From CALLJL01 sp964627255 (GTDB lineage Bacteria; Acidobacteriota; Aminicenantia; Aminicenantales; CALLJL01), in the NCBI GenBank assembly GCA_964627255.1, contig CAZVIN010000136.1:1-9637 (forward strand): a stretch of 9,637 nucleotides of DNA, given 5' to 3'. Made by a program: the position numbers and the translations under genes. Of the stretch, positions 1 through 7,431 are shown piece after piece. Under the pieces are notes generated by a model. That model searched no databases. It saw only the letters and a list, made by a program, of their open reading frames with translations, and was not told the origin of the DNA. The stretch's first letter is position 1; each line of letters opens with the position of its first letter.

Positions 1-621
1 GATAAAGGAGCGATTCTTGGTCTGCTTTTAGACCTGAAGATGCGTCATGAAACGCAGAATAAGCGTTCGCTTGACGACCTGATGCGGGTTCTGTACCGCC
101 GTTATTATCAGGAAAAAAAGCGAGGCTGGACTGACGCTGAGTTCCGGGCTGAAGCCGAGGCTTTAGCGGGATGCTCTTTGGCTGAAATCTTCGATGATTA
201 TGCCGCCTCGGTGAAGGAGGTCGATTACCAGAAATATTTTGCCTATGCTGGCCTGGAAATCGATACTTCTTGGCGGGAGCTACCCGGCGTTGACCTCGGC
301 GTCACTACGCAAACAATTGAGGGCAACCTGCTCATTGCTTCAATCTTGAGAGGTTCACCCGCTCAAGAGGCAGGCTTGAGCGCTCGAGACGAAATAATTG
401 CGGTAAACGGCCGGCGCGTCTCGCCGCGTAATTTTGAGTCACTCCTTTCGGCTCATAAACCGGGAGACAAAATAAGGCTGCTTATTGCGCGGCGAAATAG
501 ACTCCAAGAATTTGAAGTTACTCTGGCCGCCAAAAAAGAAAGACCTTTCCGGATTAAACCTGTTTCTCAACCTGGCAATCTCGAGGCGGAAATCCTGCGG
601 AGCTGGCTGGCTACAAATTAA
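1..621 (+). CDS. M61-family (glycyl aminopeptidase-like) peptidase with PDZ domain, C-terminal part
   Basis: The reading frame is open from the first base, so the true start lies upstream; 206 residues are visible. It opens with DKGAILGLLLDLK followed by RSLDDLMRVLYRRYY, which matches the helical region after the active site of M61 peptidases. The ATG at base 40 lies inside this conserved block, so it is not a credible start. A PDZ domain occupies about bases 292-528 (visible residues 98-176), with the typical GSPAQEAGLSARDEIIAVNG turn. The zinc-binding HExxH motif expected of M61 is not in the window, so catalytic competence cannot be judged. Known M61 members release N-terminal amino acids, often preferring glycine or alanine; the PDZ domain probably helps bind substrate. 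Such proteins are usually exported, but no signal peptide is visible here. The gene ends with TAA and is followed 11 bases later by a terminator hairpin, so it closes its transcription unit. Family is fairly sure, substrate unknown. Confidence 0.87.
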   Translation, partial: DKGAILGLLLDLKMRHETQNKRSLDDLMRVLYRRYYQEKKRGWTDAEFRAEAEALAGCSLAEIFDDYAASVKEVDYQKYFAYAGLEIDTSWRELPGVDLGVTTQTIEGNLLIASILRGSPAQEAGLSARDEIIAVNGRRVSPRNFESLLSAHKPGDKIRLLIARRNRLQEFEVTLAAKKERPFRIKPVSQPGNLEAEILRSWLATN

Positions 622-632
622 AATTCGTGCCT

Positions 633-670
633 AAAATTGGGGCCAACTTACCTCTTTACCCAATTTTTTT
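633..670 (+). terminator. Intrinsic terminator of the M61 peptidase gene
   Basis: AAAATTGGG (633-641) pairs perfectly with CCCAATTTT (659-667) around a 17-base loop, and the run of seven T starts inside the right arm and continues to 670. It starts 11 bases after the stop codon. The stem has only three G-C pairs and the loop is long, so it may be of moderate strength, but position and T-tract fit a Rho-independent terminator. Confidence 0.6.
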
Positions 671-1143
671 CGCTCCTTTCTATTTTGACTCTTATTTCCC
701 TCTTATTTTTAGGTAACTCTGGGCATAAGACGGCAATGAAGGAATAATCCTGAAAGGTTTCGGTTTTTAACCTCCCTAAAGCGTTCTTCGAAGGAACCTT
801 TGGGCGCCGAGGATGACTGAGCCTAAACAGGACAAAGAGAGAGGACAAGAAGGGGGCAAGGAATTCTGCCCCAACTCTATGAACCGAGAGGAAAGTTTTG
901 CGCTAAAACATAAAACAGGTGACAGCTAACATATTTATCTAATTTTTATAAAACTGGACAAAGAAAGAGACCAAGATGAGGTAGTTGCCTTACCATTAAG
1001 TCTATTAAAGGCGAGGCGAGTTGCGCTGATGCCGAAAAGGCGAAAAAAAAAGACAGGGAAAACCTGGGTGAGGCGAAGCAAATCCAGCTGTGTCAGGGCC
1101 TAAGTCACCCAAGTCGAAAAGATCAACCATTTTATTTTTTAGG
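671..1143. other. Long non-coding gap before the tricorn-like gene, with several hairpins
   Basis: No convincing gene was found. The only open frame of note (66 codons, - strand, 648-848) begins with TTG, has no ribosome binding site and resembles nothing recognised. The stretch contains several possible RNA hairpins: GTTCTT/AGGAAC near 783-797, GGGGCA/TGCCCC at 853-858/867-872, and a longer imperfect one with arms 1062-1071 and 1105-1114 (9 of 10 pairs), extended inward by GGC/GCC after a small bulge. No known riboswitch or small-RNA consensus was recognised. The tricorn promoter lies downstream of these hairpins, so they are probably not in that gene's leader. Confidence 0.5.
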
Positions 1144-1149
1144 TTGAAC
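1121..1149. repeat. Inverted repeat overlapping the -35 box of the tricorn-like gene promoter
   Basis: GATCAACC (1121-1128) and GGTTGAAC (1142-1149) form an inverted repeat with 7 of 8 positions complementary and a 13-base spacer. The right half-site covers the proposed -35 hexamer TTGAAC at 1144-1149. The centre-to-centre distance of about 21 bases is two helical turns, which would suit a dimeric repressor. It could equally be a chance hairpin in AT-rich DNA; no regulator is encoded next to it. Confidence 0.35.
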
Positions 1150-1173
1150 ATTTATTTTAGGAAAAAATATAAT
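1144..1173 (+). promoter_or_regulatory. Sigma70-type promoter for the tricorn-like gene
   Basis: TTGAAC at 1144-1149 (5 of 6 matches to TTGACA) and a perfect TATAAT at 1168-1173 are separated by 18 bases. Transcription would start near 1180, giving a leader of about 98 bases before the ATG at 1278. The surrounding DNA is AT-rich, which raises the chance of accidental matches, but the pair is near-consensus and well placed. Confidence 0.55.
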
Positions 1174-1267
1174 AGGCCTAAAGGAATTAAAATAGTATGA
1201 TTACCAGGAAGAAGAAAGAACAAGAGCAAAAAACTTGCCAGTCAATTTAATTAATCAATTGGGAAAA

Positions 1268-1273
1268 AGGAGG
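1268..1273 (+). promoter_or_regulatory. Strong ribosome binding site of the tricorn-like gene
   Basis: AGGAGG ends four bases before the ATG at 1278. It is a full anti-16S match and fixes the start codon, which is also supported by the signal peptide that begins directly at this methionine. Confidence 0.8.
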
Positions 1274-1277
1274 CACC

Positions 1278-4200
1278 ATGAAATTTAGGTATCTGGCTGT
1301 TCTATTATTTTTATCTTTACTTACTCTCTCGACTACTCCCGTTTCGGCTATCGATATCAAGGACACGATGCTTCTTTCGCAACCAGCCGTCAGCGCGGCA
1401 AAAATTGCCTTTGTTTATGCTGGTGATTTGTGGGTGGCCGAGGCTGACGGCAAAAATCCGCGGAAACTGACTTCTGACCTTGGCGTCGAGACCAATCCTG
1501 TCTTCTCCCCCGATGGTCGCTGGATTGCCTTCAGTGCTCAATATGAAGGCAACACTGATGTTTATATCGTCCCAGCAGAAGGAGGTATTCCTCGGCGCCT
1601 GACCTACCATCCCGCGGCCGATTTAGTCCAGGATTTCACGCCCGACGGCAAAGCCATCGCTTTCACCTCGCCTCGTTATTCCTTCGCCCGCTCCTGGTAT
1701 TATTTGTTTACTGTCCCGGTAGAAGGGGGCTTCCCCGAACAGATTCCTTTGCCCTATGTTTATCGTGCCCGCTTTTCCCCTGATGGCTCTCGAATTGCTT
1801 ATAACCCCATTCCTGACGCCTTCCTCCAATGGAAAAATTACCGTGGAGGCCAGGCCTCAACCATAGCTATCTATCGACGCAGCGACCATGGCTTGGAAAA
1901 AATTCCCCAGCCAGAAGGAAGATGTAATGACGTCGACCCCATCTGGATTGGCGATAAAATCTATTTCCGCTCCGACCGCAACGGCGAATTCAACCTCTTC
2001 AGCTACGATTTGAAAACTAAGCAAATTCGCCAAATAACCAAATATGATGATTTTCCCATCCTTAACGCCTCGGGCGGGGCCGGCAAAATTGTTTACGAGC
2101 AGGGAGGTTATCTCCATCTTTTTGACCCCCAGAGCGAAAAAAGCACTAAGCTAACCATTGGCGTAGCGGCCGACCTTTTAGAATTAAGGGAACGCTATGT
2201 CCGAGGCGCCCGCTGGATTCGTAATGCCCATCTTTCTCCCTCGGCCGCGAGAGCGGTTTTTGAATTCCGGGGGGAGATTGTTACTTTTCCGGCTGAAAAA
2301 GGCGATTTCCGCAATATTACGCAAACGCCTGGCATTCATGAACGGTCGCCAGTCTGGTCGCCGGACGGCCGGTTTATTGCCTACTTCTCCGATGAATCAG
2401 GCGAATATGCACTGCATGTCGAGCCCCAGGATGGCAAGGGCGAAGTAAAAAAATATAAGCTTAACGGTGCCGGCTTTTATGATGCCCCTGTTTGGTCACC
2501 TGATAGCCAGAAAATAGCTTTTGCCGATAATTCCTGGAGTCTATACTGGATTGATTTAAAGAGCGCCGCGATAAAGAAAATTGCCTCTGAATATCTCTAC
2601 GGGCCGTCGCGGATTCGAAGCGTCTATTCCTCCTGGTCGCCTGATTCTAAATGGCTTGTTTATACCCTTAACACCCAATCCTATATCCAGAAAGTATTTG
2701 TTTACTCTCTGGAAAAAGATAAGTCCTTCCCTATTACCGACGGGTTGAGCGAAGTGGCGGAACCGGTTTTTGACCCGAGTGGTAAATATCTCTACTTTAT
2801 TTCCTCGACTGATGCTGGCCCGGTCAAGCAATGGTTCGATATGTCCAACGCTGATTTAAGGGCCACCTATTCTCTTTATCTTGTGGTTTTAAGGAAAGAC
2901 TTACCCAACCCCTTAGCCAAAGAAAGCGATGAAGAAAAGGGTAAACCAGAGGAAAAAACCCCGGCTGAGAAACCGAGAGCTGAAAAGCCCAGCGCAGCCG
3001 CGGCCGAATCTCCTGCCCTTCAAACTAAAGCACAGCCCCAGAGTAAGACTGGAGAGGAAGGCAAAAAAGAAGAAACAGTGATTGATTTTGACGGCTTGAA
3101 TCAGCGAATTTTGGCCTTGCCGATTCCGGCTGGTAACTACCGCAATATTCAAGTTGGCGAGTCCGGTCATATTTATTACCTTGAATTCCCCTTTGTTCCT
3201 TTGGGGGCGATGATGGCTCAGATGGGCGAAGGACCAGCCGGAGCCAAGCTCCATCATTTTGACCTGAAGACCCGTAAGGACGAAGTGGTCCTCGAAGGGA
3301 TTAATAATTACCTCATCTCGGCGGATAAAAAGAAAATCCTCTATGCCGCGCGCGACACCTGGGGAATTACTAATTTGGCGGCAAAGATTCAACCTGGCCA
3401 GGGAAGAATCAACGTGGAGAGTATTGAAGTGAAGATCAATCCCGCGGCCGAGTGGCACCAGATTTTTTACGAGGCTTGGCGAATCAACCGCGATTATTTC
3501 TATGACCCCAACATGCATGGCTGCAACTGGGAAACGATGAAGAAAAAATATGAAAAGTTCCTACCGCATTTAGCCTGCCGTTCTGATTTGAACCGAGTGA
3601 TTCAATGGATGTGTAGCGAGCTGGCAGTTGGTCATCATCGGGTCGGCGGTGGCGACAGCCCCTTCGAACCGAAGAGAGTCCAGGGGGGACTTCTGGGAGC
3701 TGATTATGAAATAGCCAACGGTCGGTATCGCTTCAAGAAGATATATGGCGGCTTGAATTGGAACCCAGAGCTACGGGCGCCATTAACTGAACCAGGCGTT
3801 AATGTCAAGGCGGGAGAGTATTTGCTGGCCGTGGGTGGTAAGGATGTGAAGCCGCCGGCCAATTTATTCAGTTTCTTCGAGAACACCGCCAATAAGATAA
3901 TTGAAATTACGGTCGGGCCGAATCCTGATGGCACTGGGGCCAGGACAGTCCAGGTAGTGCCGATTGCTGATGAAAGTGCGCTCCGGAATCGCGATTGGGT
4001 CGAGGGAAATTTAAGGAAAGTGGAGGAGGCGACTGGCGGCCGGGTAGCCTATGTCTATGTCCCCAACACTTCCACTCAGGGTTACATCTATTTCCGGCGC
4101 TACTTCTTCCCTCAGGCATATAAAGACGCCATTATTGTTGATGAGAGATTCAATGCTGGCGGTTCGATTGCCGACTATTACATCGATTGGCTGCGGAAAC

Positions 4201-4643
4201 CCTTTATTTCTATGTGGGCAATGCGCTATGGAGCAGACCTCAAATCTCCCAGCGCTTCCATTTTGGGGCCGAAGGTTATGCTAATTAACGAAGTAGCCGG
4301 CTCAGGCGGCGACCTCCTGCCCTGGATGTTTAGGAAGTTCAACCTTGGCCCGCTCATCGGCAAGAGAACCTGGGGCGGGCTGGTGGGTATCCTCGGTTTT
4401 CCTGTTCTCCTGGACGGTGGCTCAATAACCGCGCCTAATTTAGCTATTTGGACAGAGGATGGTTGGGTAGTGGAGAATGAAGGCGTGCCGCCCGATATAG
4501 AGGTGGAAATTACACCGGCCGATTATATCGCTGGCCGCGACCCGCAATTGGAAAAGGCTATCGAAGTGGTTCTGGATTTGCTAAAGAAAAACCCGCCGCC
4601 CAAGCTCCAGCGTCCCCCTTACCCCATTAGAGTGCGAAAATAA
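1278..4643 (+). CDS. Exported tricorn-like S41 serine peptidase with beta-propeller and PDZ domains
   Basis: This 1121-residue protein has the full tricorn layout. Residues 1-24 are a Sec-type signal peptide (MKFRYL, hydrophobic core, cleavage likely after PVSA). Residues about 30-715 form two TolB/WD-like propellers, visible as repeated SPDG/SPDS-x-x-IA blades near 77, 121, 167, 361, 407, 454 and 499. A charged K/E/P/A-rich linker at about 546-600 interrupts the second propeller. A helical C1 domain follows (about 720-795), then a PDZ-like domain (about 797-895) and the S41 catalytic domain (about 896-1085) with DERFNAGG (955-962), AGSGGD (1007-1012) and VENEGVPPDI. By comparison with Thermoplasma tricorn (Ser745, His746, Ser965, Glu1023), the likely counterparts are Gly785, His786, Ser1009 and Glu1066. 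Nucleophile, histidine and glutamate are thus kept, and the first serine appears to be glycine. The family trims peptides into small fragments; archaeal tricorn is cytosolic, whereas this one is predicted to be periplasmic or secreted. It has its own promoter and probably forms a single-gene unit. Confidence 0.93.
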   Translation: MKFRYLAVLLFLSLLTLSTTPVSAIDIKDTMLLSQPAVSAAKIAFVYAGDLWVAEADGKNPRKLTSDLGVETNPVFSPDGRWIAFSAQYEGNTDVYIVPAEGGIPRRLTYHPAADLVQDFTPDGKAIAFTSPRYSFARSWYYLFTVPVEGGFPEQIPLPYVYRARFSPDGSRIAYNPIPDAFLQWKNYRGGQASTIAIYRRSDHGLEKIPQPEGRCNDVDPIWIGDKIYFRSDRNGEFNLFSYDLKTKQIRQITKYDDFPILNASGGAGKIVYEQGGYLHLFDPQSEKSTKLTIGVAADLLELRERYVRGARWIRNAHLSPSAARAVFEFRGEIVTFPAEKGDFRNITQTPGIHERSPVWSPDGRFIAYFSDESGEYALHVEPQDGKGEVKKYKLNGAGFYDAPVWSPDSQKIAFADNSWSLYWIDLKSAAIKKIASEYLYGPSRIRSVYSSWSPDSKWLVYTLNTQSYIQKVFVYSLEKDKSFPITDGLSEVAEPVFDPSGKYLYFISSTDAGPVKQWFDMSNADLRATYSLYLVVLRKDLPNPLAKESDEEKGKPEEKTPAEKPRAEKPSAAAAESPALQTKAQPQSKTGEEGKKEETVIDFDGLNQRILALPIPAGNYRNIQVGESGHIYYLEFPFVPLGAMMAQMGEGPAGAKLHHFDLKTRKDEVVLEGINNYLISADKKKILYAARDTWGITNLAAKIQPGQGRINVESIEVKINPAAEWHQIFYEAWRINRDYFYDPNMHGCNWETMKKKYEKFLPHLACRSDLNRVIQWMCSELAVGHHRVGGGDSPFEPKRVQGGLLGADYEIANGRYRFKKIYGGLNWNPELRAPLTEPGVNVKAGEYLLAVGGKDVKPPANLFSFFENTANKIIEITVGPNPDGTGARTVQVVPIADESALRNRDWVEGNLRKVEEATGGRVAYVYVPNTSTQGYIYFRRYFFPQAYKDAIIVDERFNAGGSIADYYIDWLRKPFISMWAMRYGADLKSPSASILGPKVMLINEVAGSGGDLLPWMFRKFNLGPLIGKRTWGGLVGILGFPVLLDGGSITAPNLAIWTEDGWVVENEGVPPDIEVEITPADYIAGRDPQLEKAIEVVLDLLKKNPPPKLQRPPYPIRVRK

Positions 4644-4746
4644 ATAGGGCCACGCACAATATTTGCGCACACTAAAGTAGAGACATATACATTAAAATGG
4701 GAATATATTTGATATTTGCTAATTTGCATAATACAAGGTGGATGCT

Positions 4747-4765
4747 TCAGATACCCTGATTTTTT
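4747..4765 (+). terminator. Weak terminator candidate after the tricorn-like gene
   Basis: TCAG (4747-4750) pairs with CTGA (4756-4759) around a five-base loop and is followed directly by six T (4760-4765). The stem is only four pairs and lies 104 bases beyond the stop codon. No better hairpin with a T-tract was seen in this gap. Confidence 0.25.
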
Positions 4766-4930
4766 CTCCTTACGTAGATTAAAATACTTTCCTCCTTTAT
4801 TTGATTTTTGAGGTTCAATTTTGGCAAAGATGGTTTATCTTGAGCCTAAGCTCCTTTGGGCATAAAGGAAGAAGGGCAATTTTATTTTCAGAGGCAAAAT
4901 TATCCTTATACAGCGCCTTAATAAAATTAG

Positions 4931-5281
4931 TCACTTTACCAAGTTAGAAAATAAAAACTCTTCATCCATTAAATTGGTGGGATGGTCGCTGGCTGAGACA
5001 TGGCCTTCAGGTTGGGGAGAGAGCTTTTGATAAAGTTCGCGAGTCTTTCTAGCGGTCTCACTGGAGAAAGCTCTACAAGCCTTGATATTTTTCTCATATT
5101 AATTGTTTTTGGTGAGCGGCTTCCCCTGCCCATTAAAGGTTTTAACAAAACTCTTAAAGGCAAAAGTCCTGCTTTTTCAAGTACCGCTAAAAAACCCCCT
5201 GGCTTCCTCAACTCCAATCCCCATCGCCGGTTGCCCTCCACGCCGCTTTAATATATTCCCTTTTATTTTGGATCCTAGGTC
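4931..5281 (-). pseudogene. Possible decayed gene, C-terminal part, unknown family
   Basis: One - strand frame from 5281 down to a TGA at 4931-4933 reads as 117 codons broken by two in-frame stops, TGA at 5177-5179 and TAA at 5099-5101. The final 55 codons (5098-4931) look like a natural protein tail, with a charged helix-like stretch (SSETARKTRELYQKL) and an acidic end (NLMDEEFLFSNLVK). No start codon with a ribosome binding site was found and no family is recognised. The same DNA carries uninterrupted frames of 90 codons (- strand, 4969-5241) and 83 codons (+ strand, 5000-5251); both lack ribosome binding sites and have unlikely composition. A remnant of a former gene is the best reading, but chance is quite possible. 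Confidence 0.3.
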
Positions 5282-5303
5282 CTAAACGGAAAGAAAATTT
5301 AAA

Positions 5304-5333
5304 TTGACACCTATCATTTTGCAGTGATACGCT
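5304..5333 (+). promoter_or_regulatory. Promoter candidate for the TolB-like/TPR gene
   Basis: A perfect -35 hexamer TTGACA at 5304-5309 is followed after 18 bases by TACGCT (5328-5333), a poor -10 box (three of six) but preceded by TG in the extended -10 position. Transcription would start near 5340, about 50 bases before the ATG. The leader contains the perfect ten-base palindrome AGAGGCCTCT at 5373-5382. Confidence 0.4.
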
Positions 5334-5391
5334 TTTTTAAGCTGGCAGGGAAGGAAATAAAAAGGGGCAAAAAGAGGCCTCTCATAAAGCC

Positions 5392-7158
5392 ATGTTAAAA
5401 GTAAGTAAAACAGATTCCATCCCTGAAAAAAAGCCTATTTCCCAAAGCTTCTTTCAGAAGCTCAAGAAGCGGAGGATAATTGAGATTCTTGCCGCCTTTA
5501 TAGGAGGCGGCTGGCTGATTCTGGAGTTTGTCCACTGGATACTAATCGACCATTATCATTTGCCTGAAAAGCTGCTCGATATCGTTTTAGTCAGCCTTCT
5601 CGGGATTCTTCTCTCCACTCTGATCTGGCGCTGGTTTCGCGGGGAGGACAAGAAAAGAAGACTCAAACCGGAATTTTTTCTCCTACCCTGCGTCATTCTG
5701 GCCACCCTTTTTCTTGACATTTTCTTCTTTACCCGGGTCGAAAAAAAAGAAGGAGAAGAGCAGGCGGAGAGGAAATGGAAAAATTCCGTCGCTGTTCTCC
5801 CCTTTGCCAATATCAGCGGCGAGGAAGAACAGGAATATTTTTGCGACGGGGTCACCGAAGAGCTCATCAACGCTTTAAGCCACATCAGGGATTTAAAGGT
5901 TGTAGCCAGGACTTCAGCTTTTTCCTTCAAAGGTAAAGAACAGGACATCAGAGAAATTGGAAGGAAACTTGATGTGGAGACTGTGCTCGAGGGAAGTGTG
6001 CGCAAATCAGGGAACAATCTTCGCATCACCGCTCAGCTCGTCAACGTGGTTGATGGATATCATCTCTGGTCAGAACGCTATGACCGCCAGCTGACAGATA
6101 TCTTTGCCATTCAGGATGAGATTGCCCTCGCCATTGCCAATAGATTAAAGCTGGAATTTCTGGAAGAAGAGAAGTCCCAGGTGGTGAAGCGGCACACCCA
6201 GAGTCGTGAGGCCCATGACCTTTACCTCAGAGGACGTTTTTTCTGGAATAAGAGAACCCCGGAGGGAATGCAGAAAGCGCTGGAATATTTTCATCAAGCA
6301 CTCGCCATAGACCCGGCTTATGCTCTTTCTTACAGTGGAATAGCCGACTGTTACAGCCAGTTTGGCTGGTATGACCTACTACCCCCGCATGAAGCCTATC
6401 CTAAAGCAAGGGCTGCAGCCAAGAAAGCTCTGGAGACAGACGACACTCTCCCTGAAGCCTGGACTTCTCTGGCCCTGATTAATGACGATTATGATTGGAG
6501 CTTTGAGGAGGCCGAAAGAAATTTCAGAAAAGCCATAAAATTGAATCCTAACTATCCGGCGGCCCATCATTGGTATTCTATGTTCTTAGCCAAGCAGGGG
6601 AGACAGGAACAGGCAATCGTCGAAATCCAAAAAGCCCTTGAAATCGACCCCTTCTCTCTCCTTCTTAACAATGCTGTAGGCGGCACCTATTACTCCGGCC
6701 GCCAGTATGATCTGTCCATCGAAGCTTATAAAAAAACTCTGGAGCTGGACAAAAATTATGCCCCGGCTCATATATTTTTAACTTTGTCTTGTGCTGAAAA
6801 GGGATTATATGACGAAGCCATCGCTTCAGCCCAAAAGGGTATTGAGCTGACAGGCGGAAACTATCCCTTGGCTATTGCTTTTCTCGGATATGCTTATGCC
6901 AAAGCTGGCAGGAAGGAGGAAGCTCGGCAAACTCTGGAGAAACTTCTTCAAATAAATAAAACAATGTACTGCTCACCCTCACTTTTAGCCGTAATATATG
7001 GAGAGCTCGGCGACCTGGACCAATCCTTTCTTTGGACAGAAAAAGCCTATATGGAACACGACCACTGGCTGACTTATTTGAAAGTTACTCCTGTGGCCGA
7101 CAGTTTCCGTTCTGACCCCAGGTTCGCCTCTCTCTTAAAAAAAATAGGCATGGATTAA
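5392..7158 (+). CDS. Membrane-anchored TolB-like domain protein with TPR repeats
   Basis: The 588-residue product has three predicted membrane helices (about 29-51, 61-80 and 95-114). The first two follow the pattern FFxxLKxRR...GWLILEF...LP known from TolB/TPR and cyclase-like proteins. Residues about 131-255 are the TolB-like (COG5616-type) domain, with SVAVLPFANISG, YFCDGVTEELINAL, VARTSAFSFKG, VLEGSVRKSGNNLRITAQLV and DGYHLWSERYDR. Residues about 272-560 are TPR-type helical repeats, seen as repeated A-x-x-x-x-KAL/I-x-L/I-D/N-P motifs near 295-310, 375-390, 408-422 and 442-458. The lysine/arginine-rich N-terminus and second loop put the N-terminus inside and the TolB/TPR part in the periplasm. 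Relatives usually carry a kinase, adenylate cyclase or DNA-binding domain in front; none is present, so it is probably a scaffold or peptide-binding partner rather than an enzyme. No good ribosome binding site precedes the ATG; the nearest purine run (AGAGG, 5373-5377) is 14 bases away. Exact role unknown. Confidence 0.87.
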   Translation: MLKVSKTDSIPEKKPISQSFFQKLKKRRIIEILAAFIGGGWLILEFVHWILIDHYHLPEKLLDIVLVSLLGILLSTLIWRWFRGEDKKRRLKPEFFLLPCVILATLFLDIFFFTRVEKKEGEEQAERKWKNSVAVLPFANISGEEEQEYFCDGVTEELINALSHIRDLKVVARTSAFSFKGKEQDIREIGRKLDVETVLEGSVRKSGNNLRITAQLVNVVDGYHLWSERYDRQLTDIFAIQDEIALAIANRLKLEFLEEEKSQVVKRHTQSREAHDLYLRGRFFWNKRTPEGMQKALEYFHQALAIDPAYALSYSGIADCYSQFGWYDLLPPHEAYPKARAAAKKALETDDTLPEAWTSLALINDDYDWSFEEAERNFRKAIKLNPNYPAAHHWYSMFLAKQGRQEQAIVEIQKALEIDPFSLLLNNAVGGTYYSGRQYDLSIEAYKKTLELDKNYAPAHIFLTLSCAEKGLYDEAIASAQKGIELTGGNYPLAIAFLGYAYAKAGRKEEARQTLEKLLQINKTMYCSPSLLAVIYGELGDLDQSFLWTEKAYMEHDHWLTYLKVTPVADSFRSDPRFASLLKKIGMD

Positions 7159-7431
7159 GAAACTTCGATAACGCCTAATAATCTTTCATAATCGGTGCCG
7201 CTTTACATATTTACCCAATTTCTTGGCTCCTAGCTTAATACGCAATCTCTTTTGCGTCGCCAAGGCGATTAACTCTCCGCTATGCTTTTCCGAACAGAGA
7301 AAGACAGGCAATCTCTAGCCCCGGCTTTAATAATGAAATAATAAAACCGATAATTTCTTACCCGCTATATCCCGAAAAAAATCAAAAAATTAGGCAAATA
7401 TGAAAGGCGGCACGCTTTTAAGGCACGATTT
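7159..7431. other. Convergent intergenic gap with hairpins and U-rich tracts
   Basis: No gene is seen between the two convergent blocks. A perfect six-pair hairpin ACGCAA/TTGCGT lies at 7240-7245/7252-7257, followed by a short TCGC/GCGA one; neither has a T-tract, so their role as + strand terminators is doubtful. For the - strand transcript, runs of six and seven U (7384-7389 and 7375-7381) occur 43-57 bases after the scaffold gene's stop, without a clear stem before them. GGCACGCTTTT (7409-7419) and GGCACGATTTT (7422-7432) form a direct repeat of 11 bases with one mismatch, touching the stop codon. Confidence 0.4.

Noticed and set aside
40..42. ATG at base 40 as the start of the first gene
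   Set aside because: The frame continues upstream to the window edge with sequence conserved in M61 peptidases, so the gene is cut by the window rather than starting here.
648..848. 66-codon - strand open frame beside the M61 terminator
   Set aside because: It starts with TTG, has no ribosome binding site, ends inside the terminator region and matches no known family.
2913..3518. 201-codon - strand open frame inside the tricorn-like gene
   Set aside because: It is antisense to the conserved C1 region and charged linker; its F/L/S-rich composition mirrors the K/E codons on the other strand.
4660..4674. Imperfect palindrome GCACAATATTTGCGC after the tricorn-like stop codon as a terminator
   Set aside because: The stem has five pairs with a mismatch and no T-tract follows.
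5556..6029. 157-codon - strand open frame antisense to the TolB-like domain
   Set aside because: The + strand product is clearly conserved; the antisense frame has low-complexity serine/phenylalanine-rich sequence and no start signal.
655..7231. Similar pyrimidine-rich strings after all three + genes (655-677, 4752-4770, 7210-7231; TACCC followed by a T-run and CTCCT)
   Set aside because: At first this looked like a shared downstream motif, but the first is a terminator arm, the second belongs to a weak hairpin, and the similarity is short enough to be chance.
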